Shown: positions 43,356-52,317, counted from the stretch's first letter. The stretch: 64,000 bases of DNA from Alkalicaulis satelles (GCF_008630495.1 NZ_VWOJ01000001.1:1109364-1173363); one strand, 5' to 3'. Program-made: numbers and translations. The notes: generated from the sequence alone by a model not told the origin.

Positions 43356-43786
43356 CCTCAGACCCCTATAGTCCCGACCTGATCGCTCTGGCCGCCGACA
43401 TTCCCCATATCGGGCGCCTGACCGCCCCGCACGCCAGCGTGCGTAAAGTATCGCGCATTTGCGGGTCTGAGCTGGATCTCGATATCTGCCTTGAGAACGG
43501 CGCGATCAGCGCGCTGGGCCTGGAGGTGCGCGCCTGTGCGCTGGGTCAGGCCAGCGCCTCGGTCTTCGCCCGCAACGCCATTGGCGCCACGCTGGACGAT
43601 GTGCGCGCCGCCCGCGACGGGCTGAAAGCCATGCTGCAGGAGGGCGCGAACCCGCCTCAGGGCCGGTTCGCCGCGCTCAGCGCTGTGGAAGGCGCGCGCG
43701 CCTACCGCCAGCGCCACGGCTCGATCCTGCTGGCGTTCGATGCAGGCGTGGACGCTATGGAGGCGGGCTGTGTGCGCGCATCATGA
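43352..43786 (+). CDS. NifU/IscU-type iron-sulfur scaffold protein
   Basis: A 144-residue protein with the IscU-N-like pattern. Cysteines appear as SRICGSELDLDICLENG and the later RACALGQASAS, with a final AGCVRAS; these fit the three conserved Cys of the scaffold family, which assemble a transient [2Fe-2S] cluster. In alphaproteobacteria this gene often sits beside cysS and yidD. It overlaps the cysS stop. Confidence 0.82.
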   Translation: MTSDPYSPDLIALAADIPHIGRLTAPHASVRKVSRICGSELDLDICLENGAISALGLEVRACALGQASASVFARNAIGATLDDVRAARDGLKAMLQEGANPPQGRFAALSAVEGARAYRQRHGSILLAFDAGVDAMEAGCVRAS

Positions 43787-43877
43787 GCCAGACAAGCATC
43801 ACCGGACTGCCATTTCTGATGGACCAACCAGTTCGCCTGAAGCGATATGTCATGCATCCAGAAGGGGATGGCGTGAT

Positions 43878-44171
43878 GTGTCGCGTTGGCCATCACATGC
43901 CGGATTATTGATGATTGGCGCGTACAAGCTCATACTGTCACCGGTGTTTTACATGCTCGGTGCAAGGTGCCGCCATGAACCGAGCTGTTCGGCCTACGCC
44001 GCCGACGCCATAAGGGCTCAGGGGCTTTGGCGGGGATTCTGGCTGGCGTCGGGCCGGATCATGCGGTGCCGTCCAGGCGGCACCTGGGGCGTCGATCCGG
44101 CGCCGGGGGACAAGGCAGACGCGCCCTGGTGGCGCATCTGGGCGTTTCGCGGCGCCGCTGAGGGGGAATGA
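43878..44171 (+). CDS. yidD: membrane protein insertion efficiency factor YidD
   Basis: A 97-residue protein with the YidD signature: amphipathic N-terminus (IGAYKLILSPVFYML), then the Cys pair in ARCRHEPSCSAYAADAI, and RIMRCRPGGTWGVDPAP. It helps YidC insert membrane proteins. The start is uncertain: GTG at 43878 has AAGGGG at good spacing and gives a normal N-terminus, but ATG at 43911 is also possible (86 residues). It lies 91 bases after the scaffold gene. Confidence 0.88.
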   Translation: MSRWPSHAGLLMIGAYKLILSPVFYMLGARCRHEPSCSAYAADAIRAQGLWRGFWLASGRIMRCRPGGTWGVDPAPGDKADAPWWRIWAFRGAAEGE

Positions 44172-44177
44172 ACAGGC

Positions 44178-45209
44178 GTGCTAAGCAGACCAGACCCATC
44201 GCTTCCAGCCCGACCCGCGGGCATGCCCGAAGCTGACGGCGCGCCTGAGGGCGCTGCGCATAAACCCGGCGAGTTGCACGCCCTGACCCGGCAATTGTCG
44301 GTAATCATGGTCAGCTACCGCACCGGACCGGCCCTGTTCGCCGCCATTGAGGCTGCGCTCTCAGCGCGCGAGACCGCCGAGCTGGTGCTGGTCAATCACG
44401 ATAATCCGCGCAAGACCGTGCTGCGTCTGGAAGCCCTGGCGCGCGCCAATCCGAAACTGCGCCTGATCCATTCAGGCGGCAATCTGGGCTTTGCCCGGGG
44501 CTGCAATCTGGGTGTGGAGCACGCATCGGGCGATGTGTTCCTGTTCCTCAATCCTGACGCCATCCTGCCGCCGGACGCCGCCGCGCGCATGATGAAGACG
44601 CTCGATGGCCTCACCGAGCCGGCCATTGTCGGCGCGCGCCTGACCGATCCGTCCGGCGTGGAGCAGCGCGGCGGACGCCGGGGCGAGTTGACTTTGGGCT
44701 CAGCCTTTGCCGGCTATCTCGGCCTGTCGCGCTTTGTGCCCTTCGTGCGCGATGTGCACCGCGAACATGAGCCCCTGCCCGAAACCGCCGAGCCGTCTCC
44801 TGTGGTGTCCGGGGCCGCCATGATGTTCACCCGCGCCGGGTTCGAGCAGCTGGGCGGGTTTGACGAAGGATATTTCCTCCATGTGGAGGATATCGATATC
44901 TGCCGGCGCGCGCGCGATGCGGGCGGTCAGGTGATGTTCGAGCCCCGCGTCTCGGTCCTGCATTACGGCTCCACCTCGAAGGCCAGCCTGTTCCTGGTGG
45001 AAAGCTGGAAGGCGCGCGGCCTGATACGCTATTTCCAGACCCATTCAGGCGCGCCGGGCCAGGTGCTGGCGGTGGTTCTGGGGCCCTTCATGTGGCTCGC
45101 CCTGATGGCGCGCGCGGTGATGGTGCGCCTGCGCCAGCATGTGTGCGGCCGATTGCGCCGGCTGGCAGCGCTCAAACGGCTCATGAAACGCCGGCGCAAC
45201 GGGCGCTGA
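44178..45209 (+). CDS. family 2 glycosyltransferase (rhamnosyltransferase-like)
   Basis: A 343-residue GT2 enzyme. The nucleotide-sugar site is in VIMVSYRTG, then VNHDNPRK, and FLFLNPDA is the DXD-type segment; VSGAAMMFTR and DEGYFLHVEDIDICRRA are the acceptor/catalytic parts typical of WbbL/rhamnosyltransferases. A hydrophobic helix around 285-305 may anchor the C-terminus to the membrane. It probably adds a sugar to a cell-surface glycan. The start is GTG at 44178, six bases after yidD; an internal ATG further in is possible. Confidence 0.85.
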   Translation: MLSRPDPSLPARPAGMPEADGAPEGAAHKPGELHALTRQLSVIMVSYRTGPALFAAIEAALSARETAELVLVNHDNPRKTVLRLEALARANPKLRLIHSGGNLGFARGCNLGVEHASGDVFLFLNPDAILPPDAAARMMKTLDGLTEPAIVGARLTDPSGVEQRGGRRGELTLGSAFAGYLGLSRFVPFVRDVHREHEPLPETAEPSPVVSGAAMMFTRAGFEQLGGFDEGYFLHVEDIDICRRARDAGGQVMFEPRVSVLHYGSTSKASLFLVESWKARGLIRYFQTHSGAPGQVLAVVLGPFMWLALMARAVMVRLRQHVCGRLRRLAALKRLMKRRRNGR

Positions 45210-45217
45210 GCTTGCCT

Positions 45218-46150
45218 CTAGGACGCGCGCGGCGGAAAACCGCCGGCCTTTGACAGCATGGACGCCACCGGGTGGCGCAGCGCCACAGTCTCCAGCCAGC
45301 GCGCCGTCTCGATCATCCTGTCCAGATCAATCCCGGTCTCCACCCCGCCACGCGAGAGCATGTAGACCACGTCTTCCGTAGCCACATTGCCCGTGGCGCG
45401 CGGCGCAAAGGGGCAGCCGCCAATCCCGCCCGCCGAGGCGTCGATGATCGTCACCCCCGCCTCCAGAGCGGCGTAGATATTGGCCAGCGCGGTATTGCGC
45501 GTGTTGTGGAAATGCAGGCGCAGACGCGGATCCGGCGCCGCAGCGCGCACCGCCTCTACGGCCCGGCGCACATCCCAGGGGCTCGCCGCCCCGATCGTGT
45601 CGCCCAGCGCGATCTCGCTCACTCCCGCCGCCGCAGCCCGGCGCGCCAGCTCAGCGACCCGGTTTACATCCACCTCGCCGTCAAACGGATCGCCAAACGC
45701 CACCGAGATGGTGGCTGACAGTGGCACGCGCGCGTCATGGGCGAGGATCGCCACCCGGTCCAGCAGGTCTGCGGTGTCTTCCGGCGTGGCGTTCTGATTG
45801 GCCCGGCCGAAGCCTTCGGAGGCGACCATCACGAAATTGATCTCGTCACAGCCCGCATCAATCGCCCGGCGCAGGCCGCGTTCATTGAGCGCCAGGCCGA
45901 TATAGGTGACGCCCCGGTCCCGGGGCACGCCCGCCATCACCGCATCGCCATCGGCCATGGCCGGAACCAGCTTGGGATTGACGAAGCTCGCCGCCTCCAT
46001 GCGCTTCACCCCAGCCTCGATCAGGCGGTGGATGAATTCCAGCTTCACCCCGGTATCGATCAGTGTGGGATCGTTTTGCAGCCCGTCGCGCGGGCCGACC
46101 TCGACGATCTCGACTCTTTCTGGTGCGCTGGCCTGGCCGGTCTGGGTCAT
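45218..46150 (-). CDS. mvaB: hydroxymethylglutaryl-CoA lyase
   Basis: A 310-residue HMGL-type TIM-barrel enzyme. VEIVEVGPRDGLQND at the start, EAASFVNPK, ALNERGLRRA, the metal-binding HFHNTRN, and GGIGGCPFAP with the catalytic Cys are all present. It splits HMG-CoA to acetyl-CoA and acetoacetate in leucine breakdown. GAGGTG before 46150 favours this ATG over the one at 46168, which overlaps the next gene. It lies ten bases after the ArnT-like gene. Confidence 0.94.
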   Translation of the reverse strand: MTQTGQASAPERVEIVEVGPRDGLQNDPTLIDTGVKLEFIHRLIEAGVKRMEAASFVNPKLVPAMADGDAVMAGVPRDRGVTYIGLALNERGLRRAIDAGCDEINFVMVASEGFGRANQNATPEDTADLLDRVAILAHDARVPLSATISVAFGDPFDGEVDVNRVAELARRAAAAGVSEIALGDTIGAASPWDVRRAVEAVRAAAPDPRLRLHFHNTRNTALANIYAALEAGVTIIDASAGGIGGCPFAPRATGNVATEDVVYMLSRGGVETGIDLDRMIETARWLETVALRHPVASMLSKAGGFPPRAS

Positions 46151-46160
46151 GAACGTCACC

Positions 46161-47933
46161 TCATTCACACGGGCCGGTGCGATGCAGCGTCAGGCGCACA
46201 TCGCGGCCGCGAGAATAATTATACCCCGACACCTCGCCCGTTCGGCAGGCGGCGGCTTCCAATAGCGCGATCAGGGTGAGGGCCGCGTCCAGCGCCTCGC
46301 CCTCGCGGGGCAGGCGGCTGTGATCGATCACCACGAGGGCCGGACCTTGCGTCAGGAAGGCCGGCGACAGGGTCTGGCCCGCATCGCCCTGCGGCGCCAG
46401 CCAGTCTTCGGTGAGCGGGCCGATATCGGTCAGGCGCACCTCGCCGCCCAGGCTGAACACCAGCGAGGGCTCGGTATAGGTGGAGATCACCGGCGCGCCT
46501 GCGGGGCGCAGATCGGCCGTTTTGGCGAGCTGGGCGGCGAAATAGGCCGGCGAGAGATTGGTGGAGGGCAGGATCACGCCGCGCCCCGCGCTGTGCCAGA
46601 CCAGTCCCAGCGCCAGAGCCGCCATCAGCGCCGCCGCGCCCGAACCGCGCAGGCCCGCAATCAGCTTGAGCGCCAGAAGGGCGAAGATCGCCGCAAGCCC
46701 GCCGGCGAGCAGCACAACCGATCCTTCATGGGTGACGGTCACATAGCCCAGCGCCGCCGCCCAGATGGATGCGCCCAGAAGGCTCAAGGCCGCGCCTGTC
46801 CAGCGCCAAACCGCGCGCGTGCGCGCCCATTCGACAACGCCCCATGCGCACAGGCCCGCCATGGCCGGAAACGCCACCAGGACATAATGGGGCAGCTTGG
46901 TGGGCAGAAGCTCGAACACGATCCAGACCGGAAGAGAGAAGGCGATCAGCGCGCGCGCCGCCAGCGCAGACTCGCCGCCCGCCTTCAGCGCGCGCATGGC
47001 CGCAGCAATACCGGCGGGCAGGAAGAAGGCGGCGGGAAACAGGGTCAGCGCCAGCGCCAGCAGGTGATAGCCCGGCGGCCCCCAATGGCCTTCATCGCCG
47101 CTGATCATTTTCGGCCCCAGATCATCGCCCAGCGCCTCGCGCAGGAAGGCGCCGTCTGTGGCGATCTGGACAGAGATCAGCCAGGGCAGCACGATCAGCG
47201 CCGCCAGCACCGGCCCCGGCCAGACCGCCAGAGGGCGCAGCCAGAGGGCGCAGCGCTTCAGGGCCGGCCAGTATCCCCCGTCGCTGCGTCCGGCGCGCGC
47301 CTCCCACAGCGTCAGCGCCAGCGCGCCCAGGCCCACCGCCATGGGCGTCACCGGTCCTTTGATCAGAATGCCAAGCCCTGTGAAGGCCCACACGATCACC
47401 GCCCAGCGACGCCGCTCAGCCAGGGCGTCGCCCGGCGCCTGGCGCAGGCGCGTCAGGGCGTAGAGCGCAAACGCGGTGGCGCCCGCCAGCATGGCGTCGG
47501 TCTTGGCGATGCCCGCCTCGGTTCCCAGCAGCACCGTGACGCCAAACAGCGATCCGGCATACAGTCCGGCGCGCGCGCCCAGGAGGCGCCCGGCCATCAG
47601 CGCCGCCGCGATGGCGGCCAGGACCGCGCCCAAGAGCGAAGGCAGGCGATAGGCCCAGATCTCGCGCGCCGCCTCGCCAGTCGTCAGCGCAACGGCCGCG
47701 CTCTGCATCCAGTGAATGCCCACCGGTTTCTTGTTGCGGTCTTCGTCGAGAAAGGTGATGCGCACAAAATCGCCCGTCTGCAGCATCTGGGCGGTGGCCT
47801 GGGCGTAGCGGGCCTCGTCGCGGTCCAGCACCGGCAGGGTGAAAACACCCGCAAGGCCCGCCAGCGCGGCCAGCAAGCCGGCTGCGGCCCAGGCGCGCCA
47901 GCCCTTTGAAAGCTCTTCAATCAGCGGCATCAT
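46161..47933 (-). CDS. ArnT/PMT-like membrane glycosyltransferase
   Basis: A 590-residue protein with about 11-12 transmembrane helices and a periplasmic C-terminal part. The first periplasmic loop has DRDEARYAQATAQML, the GT-C motif of ArnT (4-amino-arabinose transferase) and related enzymes, with catalytic Asp. It uses a polyprenyl-phosphate sugar to decorate lipid A or another surface glycan. The neighbouring divergent gene encodes a dolichol-phosphate-mannose-synthase-like GT2 that could supply that donor, as ArnC does for ArnT. Confidence 0.88.
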   Translation of the reverse strand: MMPLIEELSKGWRAWAAAGLLAALAGLAGVFTLPVLDRDEARYAQATAQMLQTGDFVRITFLDEDRNKKPVGIHWMQSAAVALTTGEAAREIWAYRLPSLLGAVLAAIAAALMAGRLLGARAGLYAGSLFGVTVLLGTEAGIAKTDAMLAGATAFALYALTRLRQAPGDALAERRRWAVIVWAFTGLGILIKGPVTPMAVGLGALALTLWEARAGRSDGGYWPALKRCALWLRPLAVWPGPVLAALIVLPWLISVQIATDGAFLREALGDDLGPKMISGDEGHWGPPGYHLLALALTLFPAAFFLPAGIAAAMRALKAGGESALAARALIAFSLPVWIVFELLPTKLPHYVLVAFPAMAGLCAWGVVEWARTRAVWRWTGAALSLLGASIWAAALGYVTVTHEGSVVLLAGGLAAIFALLALKLIAGLRGSGAAALMAALALGLVWHSAGRGVILPSTNLSPAYFAAQLAKTADLRPAGAPVISTYTEPSLVFSLGGEVRLTDIGPLTEDWLAPQGDAGQTLSPAFLTQGPALVVIDHSRLPREGEALDAALTLIALLEAAACRTGEVSGYNYSRGRDVRLTLHRTGPCE

Positions 47934-48046
47934 GGCGTCATTCCGGAACGGCAACGGCAATTTCCTCGGGCGCCGCGGCCCGGAACCCGGTATGTAACGG
48001 CCCGCCTGAAACCGCAAGCCGCGCCCTGCGCGCACCGGAAAAGCTG

Positions 48047-48793
48047 ATGACCGCCAATTCCGCCGACCTCACGCCCGATCTCAGCGTCATTGCGCCCATG
48101 CATAATGAGGCGGGCAATGCTGGCGCGCTGGTGCGCGAGATTCACGACGCGCTCAATGGCCGCCGCTTTGAAATCATTTGCGTCAATGACGCCAGCACGG
48201 ACGCCACGCTGGAGGAGCTGACCGCGCTCAAGGCGGAGATCCCCGAGCTGCGCATCCTCACCCACCGGCGCAATGCCGGACAGTCGCGCGCCGTGCGCAC
48301 CGGCGTGCTGGCCGCGCGCGCGCCAGTGGTGTGCACGCTGGACGGAGACGGCCAGAACCCGCCCGCCGATATTCCCACCCTGGTGGATGCGCTCACCCGG
48401 GCCGATGCGCCCGCTGCGCTGGCCCTGGTAGGCGGACGCCGCGCCAAACGCCAGGACAGCGGCTGGAAAAAACTGGCCTCGCGCATCGGCAATGGCGTCC
48501 GCAAGCGGCTCCTCAATGACGAGGCCGATGACACCGGCTGCGGCCTGAAAGCCTTCCGCCGGGACGCCTATCTGCTGCTGCCGTTTTTCGATCACCAGCA
48601 CCGTTTCCTGCCCGCCCTGATGAAGCGCGAGGGCTTCGCCATGGAGTTCCTGGACGTGGGCCACAGGCCGCGCGCGGCGGGAAAATCCAAATATACCAAT
48701 CTTGGCCGCCTTTTCGCCTCGTTGAGTGATATGGTAGGGATGATGTGGCTCAACAGCCGGGCGCGGCAGTCCGGGGGTTGGGACGAGGCCTGA
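48047..48793 (+). CDS. polyprenyl-phosphate glycosyltransferase (DPM/ArnC-like)
   Basis: A 248-residue GT2 enzyme. LSVIAPMHNEAGNAG, then VNDASTD, TLDGDGQNPP (metal-binding DXD region) and RFLPALMKREGF are the DPM1/ArnC signature. It lacks the C-terminal two-helix anchor of ArnC, ending with a single hydrophobic stretch. It should attach a sugar to undecaprenyl phosphate at the cytoplasmic face, giving the donor used by the divergent ArnT-like enzyme. The ATG at 48047 follows GGAAAA. Confidence 0.85.
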   Translation: MTANSADLTPDLSVIAPMHNEAGNAGALVREIHDALNGRRFEIICVNDASTDATLEELTALKAEIPELRILTHRRNAGQSRAVRTGVLAARAPVVCTLDGDGQNPPADIPTLVDALTRADAPAALALVGGRRAKRQDSGWKKLASRIGNGVRKRLLNDEADDTGCGLKAFRRDAYLLLPFFDHQHRFLPALMKREGFAMEFLDVGHRPRAAGKSKYTNLGRLFASLSDMVGMMWLNSRARQSGGWDEA

Positions 48794-48848
48794 GCGCGGC
48801 AGTCGAGGGGGCGGCCGGGCGATCCGGGCCTATCTTGAGGAGCAGGTC

Positions 48849-49424
48849 ATGGCAGACACCATGGGCGCAGGACTGGCCAAGGGCGTCGCCAGCGGGCGGG
48901 GCCAAGGCGGAGGGGGTGACAGATTGTCTCTTTTCACAATATTTCCGAAGCTGCTGCTGGCAGTAATCATTTACGCCCTCGTGGCGATGGGCGTGGCGTT
49001 CACATCCAGCAATGGCGTGGACAGTTTCGTGGGCACGCTGGACAAGTTCCAGGCGGGACAGTGCGAGGGCATGGCCAACGCGCCGGCTGACGCGGCGCCA
49101 TGCTATGTCGGCGTGCTCAACTCCAAGCTTTTCTCCATGGACCTGCCTTCGGGCTCCTGGAACCTGACGACCGGCGATCTGATCCTGATCTTCGCGCTGG
49201 TCATGCTGTTCATGGAGATGATCAAGTCGGCCGGATCGGGCACCAGCTCGCTGATCAATCACGGCCTGTCGATGCTGACCTTCCTGATCTCCATGGTGCT
49301 GTTCCTGATGGTGCCCTTGTTCGCCACCACCACATTCTTCCTGCTCACCATGATGAGCCTGGTCAATGTGCTGGGCGGGTTCACGATCACCGCCATTGCA
49401 GCCCGGCGCGACATGCGGGTCTGA
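48849..49424 (+). CDS. four-helix membrane protein of unknown function
   Basis: A 191-residue protein with a Gly-rich N-terminus and four transmembrane helices (about 32-52, 108-126, 140-160 and 162-182). The loop between helices 1 and 2 contains two Cys (GQCEGMA and APCYVG). No family is recognised. GAGGAG precedes the ATG. It follows the GT2 gene by 55 bases on the same strand, and a terminator-like hairpin follows it. Confidence 0.75.
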   Translation: MADTMGAGLAKGVASGRGQGGGGDRLSLFTIFPKLLLAVIIYALVAMGVAFTSSNGVDSFVGTLDKFQAGQCEGMANAPADAAPCYVGVLNSKLFSMDLPSGSWNLTTGDLILIFALVMLFMEMIKSAGSGTSSLINHGLSMLTFLISMVLFLMVPLFATTTFFLLTMMSLVNVLGGFTITAIAARRDMRV

Positions 49425-49460
49425 CCGCAAGACGCCCGCCTCAACGGCGCACGCAGACAG

Positions 49461-49490
49461 CGGCTCCGGACCAGCGTCCGGGGCCGTTTT
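49461..49490 (+). terminator. terminator after the four-helix membrane protein
   Basis: A stem of CGGCTCCGGA and TCCGGGGCCG (one G-T pair) with a six-base loop is followed by TTTT, then GCGTTTT. Confidence 0.7.
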
Positions 49491-49504
49491 GCGTTTTGAC
49501 GTGC

Positions 49505-49588
49505 TCAGACCATCACAAACAGCAGCGCCAGCAGCCAGGCGCCATCGGCGGGCGTCATGCGGCGCAGGCTGTCAGCGCGCGCGCTCAT
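49505..49588 (-). CDS. possible 27-residue membrane micropeptide
   Basis: ATG at 49588 overlaps the stop of the 49585-49896 frame (ATGA) and encodes 27 residues ending in one hydrophobic helix (DGAWLLALLFVMV). Translational coupling to the upstream frame and the membrane-like tail make it plausible, but nothing else supports it. Confidence 0.3.
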   Translation of the reverse strand: MSARADSLRRMTPADGAWLLALLFVMV

Positions 49589-49896
49589 GCGGCGCGCTCC
49601 ACGCTCGGGCGGGGGGCCGACGCCAGGCTCATGGCCGCCCCATAGGCCGCGCGGTAGCGATTGCGTTCGCATGCATCAGCACGCAGGCCCCGGCGGACCG
49701 GGGCGGACTGCAGGCTGATGGCGCCAGACGCGCTCAGCGGCTCGCACGGGCGGTGATTGGCGCGAGGGGGCGGGGCCGCACGGCGCGGCTCCTCCCCCAC
49801 ATCGCGTACGGGACAAGCAGGCTCGACGCGCGCCGTCCGGCGGGCCGGGACAGAAGCGCCCGAAGGGCGCGCAGGGATGGGAACGAGACCGCTCAT
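49585..49896 (-). CDS. small basic Pro/Ala-rich protein of unknown function
   Basis: A 103-residue frame starting at ATG 49896 with GGGG upstream. The product is rich in Pro, Arg and Ala, has three Cys, and no recognised domain. On composition alone it could be non-coding. What supports it is a CtrA-like box 31-45 bases upstream on the proper side and the absence of any other gene in this 578-base stretch. It may therefore be a cell-cycle-controlled small gene. Confidence 0.4.
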   Translation of the reverse strand: MSGLVPIPARPSGASVPARRTARVEPACPVRDVGEEPRRAAPPPRANHRPCEPLSASGAISLQSAPVRRGLRADACERNRYRAAYGAAMSLASAPRPSVERAA

Positions 49897-49926
49897 GGCC
49901 CCTGCCCCGCAAGTCCCGGGCCAGTT

Positions 49927-49941
49927 TTAACGCTCCGTTAA
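49927..49941. promoter_or_regulatory. CtrA-like box (TTAA-N7-TTAA)
   Basis: TTAA at 49927-49930 and TTAA at 49938-49941 with exactly seven bases between match the full CtrA recognition site of Caulobacter-type bacteria; another GTTAAC lies 17 bases on. It is upstream of the small gene starting at 49896, while the neighbouring phaR runs toward it. Confidence 0.55.
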
Positions 49942-50002
49942 CCCGGGTTTATGACCCGTTAACGGCCAGCCCGCCAAAACCGGCGCGCCAAAACGGGACG
50001 GT

Positions 50003-50584
50003 TCACCCCTCCCCGCTGAGCCGGTCGAGGCGCTTGCGCATGGCGTCCAGCTCGGCGCGCAGGGCCTCCACATCGGCGCGTGACAGGCCCGAGGGCGCAT
50101 CATCGCGTTCAGGCGCGGCGCCGGTCATGCCGGGCGTGAACATCTTCATCGCCTGTTCGAACATGGCCATATTGCGCCGGGTCTGCTCCTCGATGAGCGC
50201 CATGGAGGCTGCCGGCGAGCCTATGGCGCTGGCCATCTTGTCGCGCATCTCGGACTGCTGGCGGGCGAAATTATCCATGCTCAGGCGCAGATAGCCCGGC
50301 ACCATGGTCTGCATGGAATCGCCGTAGAATGAGATCAGCTGACGCAGGAACTCCACTGGCAGCAGGGTCTCGCCCTTGGATTCCTCCTCGAAGATGATCT
50401 GGGCCAGAACCCCGCGGGTGAGATCTTCCCCGCTCTTGGCGTCCACCACCTTGAACTCGCGTCCCTGTTTGACCAGGTCACGCAGGTGATCAAGCGTCAC
50501 ATAGCGGCTGGCCGAGGTGTCGTAGAGACGCCGGTTTGCGTACTTCTTGATGGTCACGATGTCTGTGTGGTCAGATTGAGTCAC
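50003..50584 (-). CDS. phaR: polyhydroxyalkanoate synthesis repressor
   Basis: A 193-residue protein starting at GTG (50584) behind GGAGGAG; the frame upstream is open but lacks a comparable site. The N-terminus TIKKYANRRLYDTSASRYVTL is the PHB_acc_N DNA-binding domain, followed by the PHB_acc domain. It represses phasin and PHB genes and binds PHB granules. It is divergent from phaB across 211 bases that contain a perfect 12-bp palindrome. Confidence 0.95.
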   Translation of the reverse strand: MTQSDHTDIVTIKKYANRRLYDTSASRYVTLDHLRDLVKQGREFKVVDAKSGEDLTRGVLAQIIFEEESKGETLLPVEFLRQLISFYGDSMQTMVPGYLRLSMDNFARQQSEMRDKMASAIGSPAASMALIEEQTRRNMAMFEQAMKMFTPGMTGAAPERDDAPSGLSRADVEALRAELDAMRKRLDRLSGEG

Positions 50585-50746
50585 GTCGGTCTCCTCCCTG
50601 TCCGCCCGAAAAAGGCGGCGCGCAGGCCGGAGACATGCTTTCTTTCCGGCCGGCTCGCGGTTAACGTTCTGATCCAACGATGCGCTGTCGCCAGCGCCTT
50701 CCATGCGTCCGACTGCAGTCTTTTTGCTGCACTCGCGGCGAAGGAT

Positions 50747-50758
50747 TGCTGCGCAGCA
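50747..50758. promoter_or_regulatory. perfect palindrome TGCTGCGCAGCA, possible PhaR operator
   Basis: It lies 38 bases before the phaB start. CTGC/GCAG half-sites resemble the PhaR targets described in Paracoccus (CTGC-N3-4-GCAG), but here without spacer. A second CTGCAG is at 50713-50718. Confidence 0.45.
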
Positions 50759-50795
50759 TAAGCACACTTCGCAGTCAGGGACAGGGAGTATTTTC

Positions 50796-51521
50796 ATGGC
50801 GAGAACGGCGCTTGTGACCGGTGGGACGCGCGGTATCGGCAAGGCCATATCGGTTGCGCTCAAGGCTGCAGGATATGACGTGGCGGCCAATTACGCCGGC
50901 AATGACAGCGCTGCGCAGGCCTTCACCCGGGAGACCGGTATAAAGGCCTATAAATGGTCGGTGGCCGATTATGACGCCTGCCGCGAGGGCATTGCTGCGG
51001 TGGAGGCCGCCCATGGCCCGGTGGACATCCTGATCAATAACGCCGGCATCACCCGCGATGCGCCCTTCCACAAGATGACCCCGCAGCAATGGCGCGAGGT
51101 GATCGACACCAATCTGACCGGCGTCTTCAACATGACCCACAGCGTCTGGAACGGCATGCGTGATCGCGGCTTCGGGCGGATCGTGACCATATCCTCCATC
51201 AACGGCCAGAAGGGCCAGTTCGCCCAGGCCAATTATTCCGCCGCCAAGGCCGGGGATCTGGGCTTCACCAAGGCGCTCGCCCAGGAAGGCGCGCGGCGCA
51301 ATATCACCGTCAACGCCGTCTGCCCGGGCTATATCGCAACCGAGATGGTGATGGCCGTGCCCGAAGCGGTGCGCGAGCAGATCATCGCCACCATTCCGGT
51401 GGGCCGGCTGGGCGAGGCCGAGGAGATCGCACGCTGCGTGGCTTTCCTGGTCAGCGACGAGGCCGGTTTCATCACCGGCGCGACCCTGACAGCTAATGGC
51501 GGGCAGTACATGGCGGGCTGA
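50796..51521 (+). CDS. phaB: acetoacetyl-CoA reductase
   Basis: A 241-residue classical SDR. TGGTRGIG binds NADPH, NNAG follows, and the catalytic set is Ser (TISSINGQKG), Tyr and Lys (YSAAKAG). The NGQKGQFGQ-like stretch NGQKGQFAQ is typical of PhaB. It makes (R)-3-hydroxybutyryl-CoA for PHB. GGGAG precedes the ATG. phaA and phaC are not in the window. Confidence 0.94.
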   Translation: MARTALVTGGTRGIGKAISVALKAAGYDVAANYAGNDSAAQAFTRETGIKAYKWSVADYDACREGIAAVEAAHGPVDILINNAGITRDAPFHKMTPQQWREVIDTNLTGVFNMTHSVWNGMRDRGFGRIVTISSINGQKGQFAQANYSAAKAGDLGFTKALAQEGARRNITVNAVCPGYIATEMVMAVPEAVREQIIATIPVGRLGEAEEIARCVAFLVSDEAGFITGATLTANGGQYMAG

Positions 51522-51576
51522 CACGCCCGATCCGCGCCTGTCTCTTGCCCACAAATCGCCCTTATGGGCGGCCAGC

Positions 51577-52317
51577 ATGACAGCCATGTTCAGGGGAATG
51601 ATTCTCCTGTTCGCCATGGGCGCCGGGGCTTGGGCGCTGACCATGGCGGACGGGGCCGCTCAGTCCAACCCGTTCGACCGCCTGGTCTCGTCACAGACCG
51701 GGCGGGCCGAGCCGTCTGTGTGGTATGACCGCGCCGACGGGCGCGGGCGTTTTGTCTTCGACCGCTCGGCCGAGCCGGCCCTGTTGTGGCCTGACGGCGC
51801 CCAGGAAGTGGTGGCGCTCTACCGCGCCAGCGCGGCTGGCGGCGGGGATATCTGGGTGAACGATACCGAGAAGGTGGTGCTTCGCGTCTCGCGCATTGGC
51901 GGCTGGACCTTTTTCCCCGACGACCGGCCCGATGGCGTGGCGGTGGAGCCCATGGGGCGCGCCCACACCCTGGTGGCCGCACCGGCCAACAACGCCCAGG
52001 TCCAGACGGCGGCGCGCGAGATGGCGGACCGGCTCGCCCGGCTGTCTCGCCAGAATGTGCGCGCGGAACTGGCTGCGCCGGCCCCCGACCAGAACGCCTA
52101 TATCATCGACACCATGGCCATGGTGACACTGGCCGCCGAGCAGGCCTCGCGCCGGTCTCTGCGCAATCTGGAAACCGTGCGCATCGGCGTGGGCGAAACC
52201 CCGCGCGCCAGCTTTGACGGGCGCACGCTGGATATTTCTGTGGACACCGCACGCGGCTATGGCGGCCGGCCCAGCGCGGCCTATATCCGCCGCGCTCTGG
52301 AACAGGGCGGGGGGTAG
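51577..52317 (+). CDS. exported protein of the DUF4908 type
   Basis: A 246-residue protein with an N-terminal signal peptide (hydrophobic core about 7-22, ending ADGAAQS). The pattern SVWYDRADGRGRFVFDRS, then ALLWPDGAQEVVALYR and WTFFPDDRPDG fits DUF4908, found in Caulobacterales and relatives. The role is unknown. The start is weakly supported, with no strong ribosome binding site; it lies 55 bases after phaB. Confidence 0.7.
   Translation: MTAMFRGMILLFAMGAGAWALTMADGAAQSNPFDRLVSSQTGRAEPSVWYDRADGRGRFVFDRSAEPALLWPDGAQEVVALYRASAAGGGDIWVNDTEKVVLRVSRIGGWTFFPDDRPDGVAVEPMGRAHTLVAAPANNAQVQTAAREMADRLARLSRQNVRAELAAPAPDQNAYIIDTMAMVTLAAEQASRRSLRNLETVRIGVGETPRASFDGRTLDISVDTARGYGGRPSAAYIRRALEQGGG

Noticed and set aside
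46320..47909. 529-codon frame opposite the ArnT-like gene
   Set aside because: Its product is low-complexity Gln/Arg-rich, typical of antisense to a hydrophobic membrane protein gene.
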